A stretch of DNA of 64,000 nt. Origin: Chitinophaga solisilvae. GTDB lineage: Bacteria; Bacteroidota; Bacteroidia; Chitinophagales; Chitinophagaceae. Numbering within the stretch: position 1 is the stretch's first letter; each line of letters starts with the position of its first letter. The position numbers were made by a program, and so were the translations under genes. Below the pieces are notes generated by a model, which saw only the letters and a program-made list of their open reading frames with translations, was not told the DNA's origin and made no database searches. The stretch spans positions 406,019 to 470,018 of the forward strand of contig NZ_JAABOK010000004.1 of NCBI RefSeq assembly GCF_009928525.1. The letters run 5' to 3'. Positions 48,001-54,812 of the stretch are shown in pieces.

Positions 48001-48400
48001 GCTGCCGCTTAATACAAATGGTAAGGTAGACAGGGGTGTGAAAGGGCTGAAGGGACGTCTACTGGAACATGCCCTGCCTTTTGCCGATCCTGTTTCCGGC
48101 ATGGAGATACTGATAGCAGATGTATGGAAGTCAGTGCTGGGCATCGAAAAAGTAGGCAGGTATGATAACTTCTTTGATGCCGGCGGTAATTCCATGAAAG
48201 CGATCAGGCTGGCAAACAGCCTGTCTGAAACACTGGGCCGTGACTTCCCTGCATTGCTGGTATTTGAATACGCCTGTGTGGCCGATATGGCGGGCTACCT
48301 GAACGCACACCAGGAAGGAGTGCAGCTGGGAGATAGCCGCGAGCAGGATGCCGGATTACTGAATGATGCAGTAAATAATCTGTTTAACCTGTCTGAATAA
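36074..48400 (+). CDS. Four-module non-ribosomal peptide synthetase (NRPS1)
   Basis: The 4108-residue product is C*-A-PCP-C-A-PCP-C-A-PCP-C-A-PCP. C* (1-400) lacks the N-terminal C1 motif, and its catalytic HHxxxDG position reads DSAVVDD (residues 101-107), so it is very likely inactive. The later C domains keep HHIIADG (about 1120 and 2151) and HHVIADG (about 3190). Adenylation pocket residues (GrsA numbering 235 to 331, 517), read by eye, are A1 DFWCIGMVHK, A2 DVWCIAMVHK, A3 DFWCIGVIIK and A4 DSELTAEVCK. A1 differs by one residue from the Thr code DFWNIGMVHK. PCP motifs are GGHSLSAM (three) and GGNSMKAI (fourth). There is no epimerase or thioesterase. Modules 1-3 are near-identical duplicates. 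The PKS gene begins 7 bp later, which suits direct hand-over of the chain. Confidence 0.92.
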   Translation: MEPLQNLMLMIHVDSCTDSALLHEAVGKLFGRHEQLRMLLPENTMPLLYHVRLRRSRDLSTIPALLERFSTREWALNPAVRYRIAWLESGEGTGLLACIFDSAVVDDFSLHIINKDLQAYLQQPGNMAADSHTTPYTAFRKWQSELPEEYMQSLLYYWRHELSSWEGSSLIPEFPGSRKTGRTTAFFELPAAATAALRQYSQTAGVELQAVLLTLVRSFLYRHTDNDDSMLLLPVDNRDTEKLQTIVGPLQHMVLFRTPVSQEDSFQSLLTAVTQQLEKVTAHKDLPYQRLQEALGDMMPEADVYFSFNERQASAAAWKTLYAGTSPCQLNFIFTLSAEQLCLQLVYDPEAFSREFVTQVSDALALLAVTCTHHISSPLSRLSLRDELETEMLIRQYQPEGAYLQGATVPGLFAAQVLQHGSRMALGGIGGGMTYRELDERSSQLAHYLINECRLQSEQLVGMVMERGPWQVIAILAILKAGGAYVPMDPAYPAERMAFMADDAGLQLVLTDGSAAAIPGVQLLDVNTTAFSHLPASCPEVSIAPHQLAYVIYTSGTTGQPKGVMVEHRNVVQLLFPDNPLFDFGPQDVWTQAHSYCFDFSVWEIFGALLYGGQLLLLDLDTIRSGPSMMDALQREGVTVLCQTPGAFRNLAQDVNRPLQVRYVIFGGEALYPSMLADWKQCYPSCRLINMYGITETTVHNTFKEIGPAEIASGESLMGHALPTLRTYVLDRYGHPVLRGGAGELYVGGDGVARGYLGRPELNAARFLPDMFVSGSRMYRSGDRVQLLGDGSLRYIGRIDKQVKIRGYRVEPGEIERVLEKHPAVDGVVVKCRGDKQGNNYLVAYVLSAAKVDTNVLHNYVAAQLPSYMVPSYFILLDSWPLTRNGKVDERLLPDPALLQEDTVAAVTDETEQQLLELWRQVLERSPSSVHDNFFESGGHSLSAMQLLSLLQRTFEVSLELRDIFLHTTIASQAALIRNAASSRYEALQPAEHNSYYAVSSPQKRLLLLHELDRGSLAYNMPSAIRLESSVTREQVQAAFVALLRRHENLRTSFSAQNGQPVQQVAAEVTLVLEEYDGDLPVSTLLENFVRPFDLGRAPLLRAGYAPCADGSILLLTDLHHIIADGNSIQLLTADFLSALSGEALTPLPLQYKDYAAWQVSNAGYRERLQLQRDYWLSVFAEPVEPLQLPTVRPRPAERDFSGAVYRLVLPSSAGQQLKALAREEEVTLFMLLLTLYNVLLSRLSGQDDIVTGVPVEGRLHPDTRQMAGMFVHTLPLRNHISGEQSFKSLLQEVKQRTLSAFSNQDYPYEQLLEELSLARDISRNPLFDVSLTVEVETAAGRSLAGKAVPVSLPETQSKFDLSLHCLDREGEMELNFQYSTALFDSATIALYASCMEQLIGQVLINREVLIAAADILPAEEKAALSSSYNRSGYADTATLPELFASQALQQGSRMALGGIGGGMTYRELDERSSQLAHYLINECRLQSEQLVGMVMERGPWQVITILAILKAGGAYVPMDPGYPAERMAFMADDAGLQLVLTDGSAAAIPDVQLLNVHTTALSHLPASCPEVSIAPHQLAYVIYTSGTTGQPKGVMVEHRNVVQLLFPDNPLFGFGPQDVWTQTHSYCFDVSVWEIFGALLHGGQLLLLELDTIRNGAALMDVMEQEGVTVLCQTPSAFRNLPQDGCRPLQVRYVIFAGEALHPAMLADWKQCYPSCRLINMYGITETTVHNTFKEIGPAEIASGESLIGHMLPTLTAYVLDRYGHPVLRGGAGELYVGGAGVTRGYLGRPELNAARFLPDMFVSGSRMYRSGDRVQVLEDGSLRYIGRIDKQVKIRGYRVEPGEIERVLEKHPEVDGVVVKCRGDKQGNNYLVAYVLSAAKVAVNVLHNYVAAQLPSYMVPSYFILLDSWPLTRNGKVDERLLPDPALMQEDTVAAVTDETEQQLLELWQQVLERSPRSVHDNFFESGGHSLSAMQLLSLLQRTFEVSLELRDIFRYATIASQAALIRNAASSHYEALQPAEHNSYYAVSSPQKRLLLLHELDRSSLAYNMPSAIRLESSVTREQVQAAFAALLRRHENLRTSFSAQNGQPVQQVAAEVTLVLEEYDGDLSVSTLLENFVRPFDLGRAPLLRAGYAPCADGSILLLTDLHHIIADGSSIQLLTADFLSALSGEALTPLPLQYKDYAAWQASNADYRERLQLQRDYWLSVFAEPVEPLQLPTVRPRPAERDFSGAVYRLVLPSSAGQQLKALAREEEVTLFMLLLTLYNVLLSRLSGQDDIVTGVPVEGRLHPDTRQMAGMFVHTLPLRNHISGEQSFKSLLQEVKQHTLSAFSNQDYPYEQLLEELSLARDISRNPLFDVSLTVDVETAAGRSLAGKVAQIPLPETQSKFDLSLHCHDREAGMELEFQYSTALFDSATIVLYASCMEQLIGQVLINREVLISAADILPAEEKAALLSLSYNRSGYPVTATLTGLFASQALQQGSRIALGGIGGGMTYHELDERSSQLAHYLINECRLQSEQLVGMVMERGPWQMIAILAILKAGGAYVPMDPAYTAERLSFMAADAGLSVVLTDLEETAGKLPDTRCIHINDIAPSLNRYPLTAPVVEIRPEQLAYVIYTSGTTGKPKGVLVEHRNLVQLLFPDNPAFDFTPQDVWTQAHSYCFDFSVWEIFGALLHGGRLVLISRDTLYNNDAFTQLLEEEGVTVLCQTPGAFHNRQEAILASNARLQVRYVILGGEALNPVMLAGWHTRYPLCLLVNVYGITETTIISTWQKVGMEEIARAWVSIGRPLPGQATYVLDRYRYPVLRGGTGELYVAGAGVARGYLGRPELNAARFLADTFVSDGRMYRSGDRVQLLEDGSLRYIGRIDKQVKIRGYRVEPGEIERVLENHPEVEGVVVKCCQDKKGNNYLAAYVLSSAKADTNALHNYVAAQLPSYMVPSYFMLLDSWPLTRNGKVDEQLLPDPGLLEDTAVVEVKDETEQQLLQLWSQVLDRSPRSVHDNFFESGGHSLSAMQLLSLLRRTFEVSLELRDIFRYATIASQAALIRNAAYCRYEAVQPAEHKTFYAVSSPQKRLLLLHELDRSSLAYNMPAVIRLESNFSRAQVQAAFTALLRRHENLCTFFSIQQGEPVQQVVSELTIELEDYDGNLPVSALLESFVRPFDLGRAPLLRAGYAPCEDGSTLLLTDLHHVIADGGSMQLLTADFLSALSGEALAPLPLQYKDYAAWQLSNADYRERLQLQRDYWLSVFSAPVEPLKLPADLRRPRIKTFNGHTCQLSLDNHTKDRLQALAGSYHTTMFSVCYALFNVLLSKISGQHDFITGSPVSGRHHPDTHNMAGMFVNMLPLRTKIDPDSHFGAYLQQVTDTVLQAMNNQDYPIEDLIGELPLVANAGREPLFDVSFSFNAEPAPVQQPGVTQLKISNNTSKYDLTVIGEYDHEQLVFIFQYNTDLFSPERIMSWMSYFKELITQVIHDDQQQIAQLHVYADDQEKAMFTPVAAAVEQETITSMFEKQVAATPAATALAFEDKQLSYEELNEAANKLAWRLKETGAGPETVIAIIAERSLEMIVAMLGVLKAGAAYLPVDITYPAERIQAILRHAGVTTVLATREMPGIREGYQVIDLLEKITPKKGNTRNPAVQGGAQDLAYMIFTSGSTGTPRGVMIEHHSIVNTLKWRQHYYGFQPGEVSLQIPSFAFDSSVEDIFSMLLCGGKLVMIKEEQRLDMKHLHSLISKHRVNYLLMVPGLYKELLQCQSGYDLSSLKAVTLAGDSFSADLVQIHFERMPRTKLLNEYGPTENSVCSTIYEFDKDHTEVLIGKAISGVVCHVLDKDLRHCPPGLPGKLYVSGAGLCRGYYLADGRLEKPFVRNPYFEDEWLYPTGDLAEMLPSGDLRFLGRVDQQVKIRGYRVDVLEVEAALRAISEIGDVLVLPEKNSSDESELRAYLKLNGEVDIMLVKKALAARFPSFMIPSAYYEIDALPLNTNGKVDRGVKGLKGRLLEHALPFADPVSGMEILIADVWKSVLGIEKVGRYDNFFDAGGNSMKAIRLANSLSETLGRDFPALLVFEYACVADMAGYLNAHQEGVQLGDSREQDAGLLNDAVNNLFNLSE
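37300..45830 (+). repeat. Tandem duplication of A-PCP-C units inside NRPS1
   Basis: Three consecutive units of about 3.09 kb start near 37300, 40395 and 43490. Equivalent points (gcatggcgct-like sequence) fall at 37341, 40434 and 43530, giving periods of 3093 and 3096 bp. Units 1 and 2 are nearly identical throughout. Unit 3 matches closely at the A-domain ends, the PCP and the start of C, but its adenylation core (about 43740-44520) is divergent. Homology ends inside the fourth C domain, after position 45830. Confidence 0.88.
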
Positions 48401-48407
48401 CTGATGT

Positions 48408-51400
48408 ATGAGTACTACAACGACTGGTCTTGAAATAGCCGTCATCGGCATGAGTGGCGCCTTCCCCGGAGCAGCTGATCTGGAAGCATTCTGGAATAAC
48501 CTGGCAGCAGGTACAGAGTCCCTTTCATTTATCACGCCGGAGGAAGCATCAGGCAGGGGCGTACCGGCAAACATACTGTCGGACCCCGCATACGTGCCTG
48601 CGCTTGGCGGTGTACTGGAAGATAAATATGTTTTTGATGCGGCATTTTTCGGTTATACGGAGAAAGATGCCAGAGAGATGCATCCGCAGATAAGATTGTT
48701 CCACGAGCATGCATACAGGGCGCTCGAAGGAGCCGGCTATCCGCCTGCTGCACAGGCAGCCAGGCAGGTAGGCGTTTATGCGGCAGCATCGTCGGGGATA
48801 CACTGGCAGCTGCTGACAAGCCTGGCCAATACCGCCGGAGGAGTGGCGGCATTTGCAGGCGAGGCCCTCGCCAATAAAGATTTTCTGGCAACACATATTG
48901 CGTACCGGCTTAACCTTACGGGGCCGGCGATGACGCTGAATACCGCCTGTTCTTCCTCATTGGTGGTATTACATACCGCCTGCCGCGCACTACTTACGGG
49001 AGAGTGCACCATGGCGCTGGCAGGAGCAGTATCGGTCAACACAGACCCCGGCTCCGGCTACCTGCACCAGCAGGGAATGATACTGTCGCCGGACGGGCAT
49101 TGCCGCACCTTCGATGAAGCTGCCGGAGGAACGGTACCCGGCGAAGGTATCGGCGTGATCCTGCTGAAACGGCTGTCGAAAGCCCTGGAAGATAAAGACA
49201 CGATTCATGCTGTCATCAGAAGTACCGCGGTAAATAATGACGGCGCATCAAAAGCCGGATATCATGCGCCTGCGGTAGAAGGCCAGGCAGCCGTTATCAG
49301 GAATGCCATCAAACTGGCCGCCATTCCTGCAGAAAGCATTACCTATGTAGAAGCGCATGGCACCGGCACCGCACTGGGCGATCCGGTAGAAGTAAAAGCA
49401 CTTACCGCGGCATTCAACAGTCAGGATACCGGTTACTGCGCGATAGGATCTGTGAAAACAAATATCGGACACCTGGATACGGCAGCAGGCATGGCAGGAC
49501 TTATCAAAACCATTCTCTGTCTGAAGAACAGGAAACTGGTACCCAGCCTGCACTTCCGGCAAACGGGGCATCAGCTCCGGCTGGATCAGACGCCGTTCTA
49601 TGTAAGTACGGCACATACCACATGGGAGCCGAAAGGCAATCATCCTTTACGGGCCGGCGTCAGCTCTTTCGGTATCGGTGGCACCAATGCGCATGTAATA
49701 CTGGAAGCCGCACCGGCGCTGTCTGCACCGGCAACCGCAACCGAAGGCAATGAGCTGCTGCTGTTGTCTGCACATTCCGCTTCTTCCCTGGAAGCCATGT
49801 GTGAAGATATCCTGCATTTTATTTCGGAAGAGGAAAAACCCCGTCTGTCAGACCTGGCCTATACTTTATTGCATTACAGACAGGAGCAGGGATACCGCCG
49901 GGCAGTGGCCACGGATAGCATAGCCGGACTGAAAGCTGCATTAATACAGCCTTTCACACCGGTAATGCATCCGGGGAAACGGCCTGTGGTATGGATGTTT
50001 CCCGGGCAGGGCAGTCAGTACACCGGGATGGGAAAACAACTGTATGTACACGAGCCGGTGTTCAGGGAAAACCTGGATACCTGTTCCCGCCTGCTCGGAA
50101 TAAATATCGCCGCTATGCTTTACGGCGGAGAAACCGGTGATCAGGATATATCACAGACGCAATGGACACAGCCGGTATTGTTCGCCTTTGAATATTCGCT
50201 GGCGTGCCTGCTGCAGCATTATGGGATATCTCCGGACCTGATGATAGGGCATAGCCTGGGAGAATATGTAGCGGCCACTATGGCGGGCGTATTCAGGCTG
50301 GAAGATGCGCTGGCGGTGGTACGTATGCGCGGCACGCTTATGCAGCGCACAGCGCCGGGCAAGATGATAGCCGCGAAGATGTCCCGCGAGCAACTTGACC
50401 GCCTGCCTTTACAGCAGGTTTCGGTAAGCGCGTATAACACCGCTGCCGATGTCACCCTTTCCGGTAAGGCAGAAGATATTGACAGTATCTGCAGCCTGCT
50501 GGACGAAACCGGAAATACCTACGTGCGGCTGCAGGTGTCACACGCATTCCATTCATCTGCGATGGACCCTGTATTGGCGCAGTTCGAAAAATACCTGGAG
50601 CAGTTTTCCCTCAGCGCGCCACACATACCTTTTGTATCCTGTGTTACAGGACAGCTGATAACTCCGCAGATGGCCTGCAGCCCGGCCTACTGGTGTCAGC
50701 AGCTGCGGCATGCGGTGGACTTCTCGCAGGGACTGCAGCTGGTGACCGGCCTGAAAAATGCCATCGTATTTGAAGCCGGACCCGGCCAGGTATTAGGGAA
50801 TTTTCTGAAAGGAGCTTCACCGGATCATAGCACCTTCTCTTATTTCAATCTTATCCCGCATGCAAAAAGCCGGGAAGATGATCAGCGTTGGTTCCTGGCG
50901 CAGCTGGGCCGGTCCTGGGCAGAAGGAGGGACAATACGCCGGAAAGCCTTTGCTGCAGTAGATTGTATGCGCCTGTCATTACCTCCGTACCGCTTTGATA
51001 AAACAGTGTATGATATCGACCGGTCTGTAGCCGCCGCCGTACAGGCACAGGTGGAAAAAGAAATGCATGCCTGGCAACGGAAAGCACCGCAGGAATGGTT
51101 TTATATACCACTGTGGGAACAATCAGTAATGCCCGCTGTGACTAAAACATGGCAGCATACACTGTTGGTATTGCCTGGAGACACAATGCCATGGCCATTT
51201 CTCAGTAGGCTGTCTGCAACAGTTACCTCGCTGGCAGACATGGAAGCCCGGCTGGAAATAATGGAACAGCAACATACTTTTCCGGACCGCATTATCTATT
51301 GCTGTGATCACGAAAATATAGCAGACCCTTATGGGCCGGTCTGCCGGCTGCTGACCGCCATTCAGGTGGCAGGCCGCGCCGGCAACGGACGTGCATTGGA

Positions 51401-53486
51401 TTTCTGTGTAACAGGCATGCATCTATTCAATGCTACCGGTATGGAAAATGTGCCGCCCGCACTGGCAGCGCTGACAGGAGTAATGAAGGTTGCCACTACA
51501 GAATATTCCGGTATCACTTTCCGCATGATAGACACAGATGGAGTTGATACCGACCTGCTGGTATATGAGTTGAATGCTGCCCCGAAAGACTTACTGGTGG
51601 CTTGCCGGGGCCGCAGGAGAATGTTGCCTGTTTTCAAACCGTTTACACCGGCTGCAACAGAAAATCCATCCCTGTTATACAAAGGCATGTGCTGCATCAT
51701 TACCGGTGCTTTTGGCGGCATGGGCGCGGCCATCGCCGGATACCTGGCAGCTGAATATGCCGCCAGCCTGATACTTCTTGTAAGACCAGGGTTTCCGCCG
51801 GAAGAACAATGGGAGAACGTGATAGCAGACGGCGATGCCGAAGCTGGCCGCAGAATAGCACAGGTACAGGAATACCGCAGGCTGGGTGCTTCCGTTGTTG
51901 TCATCGCTGCAGATATGACGGACTCCCAACTGATGGCTGCAGAAATCGCGGCCGCAGAGAAAACACTCAAACCGGCAGACGGCATATTTCATTGCGCAGG
52001 ATTGCCCGATTACGAAGGCGTTATACAAAGAAGAACCGGAGAGAGCATCGTCAGGATAATGGCGCCAAAGGCAGGCGGATGGCTTACCCTGGAGCATATA
52101 TTCCAGGGCAGGGATCTCCGCTTTGTGATTAATTTTTCTTCCCTTGGAAATGTTGTATACCAACACAAATACGGACAGGCAGGATATAACTGCGCCAATG
52201 AATTCCTGGATGCCTGCACGGATCATCACCGTTTCGGAAAATCCACTTTTGTATCTGCTATCAACTGGGACGACTGGGCCACAGCAGGTATGGCGGTTAC
52301 AACAGTGAATGAACGCGTGCAGAAAGGTACGCTGGAAGCTGCCGCAGCAGACGGCCTGCTGAAAGACGGACTCCGTAATGAAGAAGGACTGTATGTACTC
52401 ACCACGGTCATGGAGCAACGCCTCGCGAGGGTAGCAATATCTACTACCAGTCTTGCTCATCGTATACGCAACGTGGAAACAGCCGCGGACCAGTCGGCCG
52501 TTATACCGGGCGCAGGAGAAAAACCGGTAACGTTCCTGAAAGGCGCAGCCGCCGGAAATACCGTGGCAGCCGTATTCTCCCATCTTCTGGGAATAGTGCA
52601 GCCTTCAGCTGCCCTCGACTTTTTTGATGCCGGTGGCGACTCGCTGAAGGCTATTCAGTTACTGGCGCTGATAAAGGAAAAATGGCAGGTGGTGATACCG
52701 CTGGAATATTTTTTCAGCCATCCTACGATCAACGGTATTACGGACTTTATCGGGAACTGTACGCCGGACAATGCCTCGCCGGTATCAGCACCAGTTGCGT
52801 TTAATGACGGTGCGCCATATCAGCTGTTCTGTTTTCCGCCTGCTGTAGCATATGGTATCGCGTATAAGAAACTGGCCGGCTGTATGCCTGATACAACACT
52901 GTATGCATTTGATTTTATTGCCGGAGAAGACCGCTACGAAACATACACCACACAGATAATGGAACGTCAGTCTGCCGGGCCTTACGTCCTGTTTGGCTAT
53001 TCAGCGGGCGGCGCACTGGCCTGGGAAGTGGCCAGGAGGCTGGAAGAAAAAGGCGCACAGGTTGGCGGAGTCATTATGCTGGATACTTACCGCTACCGGC
53101 ATATGGATCATGCAGATGAAGTATTGCAGGCCCCCTTCATACAGGGGATAGACGACTACCTGCCTGCTGCCGGTGCTGACGCTAAAGCACAGGTGCTGCA
53201 AAATATCCGTGATTATTACATCTTCAGCAATACGCTCATCAGCAAAGAGCCTGTCAACGGAGCACTGTTCCTGGTAACCGCTACCGACCGGAACGAAAAG
53301 CAACAGGAAATAGCTGACCGGATACCGGCCGCGAAAGCCGTATACTATCCTGCGTTCCACGACCTGTGCGCACAGTATGCAGAACATACCGGCGCCGGTG
53401 GTCACGATCAGATGATGGAATCGCCTTACCTGGAAAAAAATGCTTCCATCATCCGTTCCCTGCTGTCAAAGATCTTATCTACCTGA
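48408..53486 (+). CDS. Type I PKS module with thioesterase: KS-AT-KR-ACP-TE
   Basis: The 1692-residue product is a single extension module. The KS spans about 8-430 with Cys181 in TACSSS, His316 in EAHGTGT and His354 in KTNIGHLDTAAG. The AT spans about 525-830 (GQGSQ, GHSLGEY with Ser615) and has HAFHS at 711-715, the malonyl-CoA signature. A KR structural subdomain and catalytic KR (TGAFGGMG near 1097) keep the Tyr and Asn in GYNCANEF, so it should be active. The B-type LDD motif is absent (LPD). The ACP has GGDSLKAI near 1407. The terminal TE has GYSAGG near 1530. No DH, ER or MT. Expected result: one malonyl extension of the peptidyl chain, ketoreduction to a beta-hydroxy acid, then release or cyclisation. 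The TE implies this is the last module in action although it is second among the synthase genes. Confidence 0.92.
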   Translation: MSTTTTGLEIAVIGMSGAFPGAADLEAFWNNLAAGTESLSFITPEEASGRGVPANILSDPAYVPALGGVLEDKYVFDAAFFGYTEKDAREMHPQIRLFHEHAYRALEGAGYPPAAQAARQVGVYAAASSGIHWQLLTSLANTAGGVAAFAGEALANKDFLATHIAYRLNLTGPAMTLNTACSSSLVVLHTACRALLTGECTMALAGAVSVNTDPGSGYLHQQGMILSPDGHCRTFDEAAGGTVPGEGIGVILLKRLSKALEDKDTIHAVIRSTAVNNDGASKAGYHAPAVEGQAAVIRNAIKLAAIPAESITYVEAHGTGTALGDPVEVKALTAAFNSQDTGYCAIGSVKTNIGHLDTAAGMAGLIKTILCLKNRKLVPSLHFRQTGHQLRLDQTPFYVSTAHTTWEPKGNHPLRAGVSSFGIGGTNAHVILEAAPALSAPATATEGNELLLLSAHSASSLEAMCEDILHFISEEEKPRLSDLAYTLLHYRQEQGYRRAVATDSIAGLKAALIQPFTPVMHPGKRPVVWMFPGQGSQYTGMGKQLYVHEPVFRENLDTCSRLLGINIAAMLYGGETGDQDISQTQWTQPVLFAFEYSLACLLQHYGISPDLMIGHSLGEYVAATMAGVFRLEDALAVVRMRGTLMQRTAPGKMIAAKMSREQLDRLPLQQVSVSAYNTAADVTLSGKAEDIDSICSLLDETGNTYVRLQVSHAFHSSAMDPVLAQFEKYLEQFSLSAPHIPFVSCVTGQLITPQMACSPAYWCQQLRHAVDFSQGLQLVTGLKNAIVFEAGPGQVLGNFLKGASPDHSTFSYFNLIPHAKSREDDQRWFLAQLGRSWAEGGTIRRKAFAAVDCMRLSLPPYRFDKTVYDIDRSVAAAVQAQVEKEMHAWQRKAPQEWFYIPLWEQSVMPAVTKTWQHTLLVLPGDTMPWPFLSRLSATVTSLADMEARLEIMEQQHTFPDRIIYCCDHENIADPYGPVCRLLTAIQVAGRAGNGRALDFCVTGMHLFNATGMENVPPALAALTGVMKVATTEYSGITFRMIDTDGVDTDLLVYELNAAPKDLLVACRGRRRMLPVFKPFTPAATENPSLLYKGMCCIITGAFGGMGAAIAGYLAAEYAASLILLVRPGFPPEEQWENVIADGDAEAGRRIAQVQEYRRLGASVVVIAADMTDSQLMAAEIAAAEKTLKPADGIFHCAGLPDYEGVIQRRTGESIVRIMAPKAGGWLTLEHIFQGRDLRFVINFSSLGNVVYQHKYGQAGYNCANEFLDACTDHHRFGKSTFVSAINWDDWATAGMAVTTVNERVQKGTLEAAAADGLLKDGLRNEEGLYVLTTVMEQRLARVAISTTSLAHRIRNVETAADQSAVIPGAGEKPVTFLKGAAAGNTVAAVFSHLLGIVQPSAALDFFDAGGDSLKAIQLLALIKEKWQVVIPLEYFFSHPTINGITDFIGNCTPDNASPVSAPVAFNDGAPYQLFCFPPAVAYGIAYKKLAGCMPDTTLYAFDFIAGEDRYETYTTQIMERQSAGPYVLFGYSAGGALAWEVARRLEEKGAQVGGVIMLDTYRYRHMDHADEVLQAPFIQGIDDYLPAAGADAKAQVLQNIRDYYIFSNTLISKEPVNGALFLVTATDRNEKQQEIADRIPAAKAVYYPAFHDLCAQYAEHTGAGGHDQMMESPYLEKNASIIRSLLSKILST

Positions 53487-53520
53487 TAAATTTTTATTCA
53501 TTTAATAAAACCCTTTTTAT

Positions 53521-54771
53521 ATGATTACGCATATTGATGAAATATCTGTACAGGAATTCAATGCCAGGCTGTTCGATAAACAGTACTTTATACCAGGCAA
53601 ACCATTGATCGTACGTAACTTCTTTATCGAAGAAGATAAATACGCCAGATGGACACCGGAATTTCTGATGAACGCTGTCAAGGGCGATGACCGTCCGGTG
53701 GGTATGTCTGTTTACACGATGAGTGAAGATAAACATGAGCAGTTCTTCCGTTCCGGCGTGCGGGAAGATCATGGCCTGCAGGAAGCCATGGCATTGGCAG
53801 TAGCCGATCCTGAAGGCGGCAAATATTATAACCTGCTTGAATCTTCTATCCCTGCACTGGTAGAGAAAGTGGAGATCCCTGCCTTCCTCACCGACAAAAC
53901 CAACAGCAGTGAAGGTTACCTCTGGATTGGCAACGGTAACATCACCCCGCTGCATTTTGATGCACCCAACAACTTCTATTTCCAGATCAAGGGTTCCAAG
54001 ATATTCCACATCTTCGAACCTTCTCATTATTTCTATCTGTATCCTTCCGGCTCCAATGCCAGCGCCATCTCAGATGTTGAAACCATCGACCAGCAAAAAT
54101 ATCCGCTGGCAAAGCATGTAAAACCGGTGGTGGTGCGGCTTGAACCCGGCGACTTCCTGTATCTCCCGCCGTTCTGGTGGCACCAGGTAGAATCGGCAGG
54201 CGCTTATATTTCCCTTAACTACTGGGGGTATCCGCGTGTGGAACAGTGCCTCTGCTATCCCGGATTCTATGAACTGCTGCGGCACTTTGAACTGGGCATA
54301 CTGATACGCATGTACGAAAGAACAAACAAGCATGGCGCTGAAGACTTTACCATCAGGGAAGTAGTACAAATGTTGCTGGCCCGCGGATACAACTGGGCTG
54401 CCTATATCTTCGGTATGGCGCTGTTTCAGGACCGGCTGTATGAAATACTGGAAGATGCCGGTATCAGTCCTTCTGCAGATATTATCTCCCGTACAGAGGA
54501 ATTCTTTGCCAGAATGGATCGCCAGGAAATGAACCTCGACAATATCAGGTATGAAACCCTGGGAGAGGACCGCTTTTATGATGCCAGTCGTCTCCTGCAC
54601 ACCCATGAAGTAGTATCGCGCGAAACGGCAGACCGTCTATATCGTTTTGCTTCCTTCCTTAAACAGGCCAAATCACTTGACAATGTAACGGTGTCACCGC
54701 AGCTGGTGAACGATATGATGGATTTCCACGAAGAGCTGGCCACCTATGATGTGAGAGCAGTACAGGCATAG
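53521..54771 (+). CDS. JmjC/cupin_8-type Fe(II)/2-oxoglutarate hydroxylase
   Basis: The 416-residue product has a double-stranded beta-helix with the metal triad His145-x-Asp147 (ITPLHFDAPNN) and His221 (PPFWWHQVES). Lys157/Lys160 in FQIKGSKIFHIF are candidates for the 2-oxoglutarate contact. This is the FIH/cupin_8 pattern. The C-terminal 170 residues are helical with no recognised domain. Position between the PKS and the NRPS2 gene points to hydroxylation of an amino acid, free or carrier-bound; the Asp module 7 kb later or a Dap residue are candidates. It could also act on the finished peptide. No signal peptide. Confidence 0.82.
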   Translation: MITHIDEISVQEFNARLFDKQYFIPGKPLIVRNFFIEEDKYARWTPEFLMNAVKGDDRPVGMSVYTMSEDKHEQFFRSGVREDHGLQEAMALAVADPEGGKYYNLLESSIPALVEKVEIPAFLTDKTNSSEGYLWIGNGNITPLHFDAPNNFYFQIKGSKIFHIFEPSHYFYLYPSGSNASAISDVETIDQQKYPLAKHVKPVVVRLEPGDFLYLPPFWWHQVESAGAYISLNYWGYPRVEQCLCYPGFYELLRHFELGILIRMYERTNKHGAEDFTIREVVQMLLARGYNWAAYIFGMALFQDRLYEILEDAGISPSADIISRTEEFFARMDRQEMNLDNIRYETLGEDRFYDASRLLHTHEVVSRETADRLYRFASFLKQAKSLDNVTVSPQLVNDMMDFHEELATYDVRAVQA

Positions 54772-54812
54772 CGCAGATACACCGGATTTTGATTCACCTA
54801 ATTTCTTTTAAA

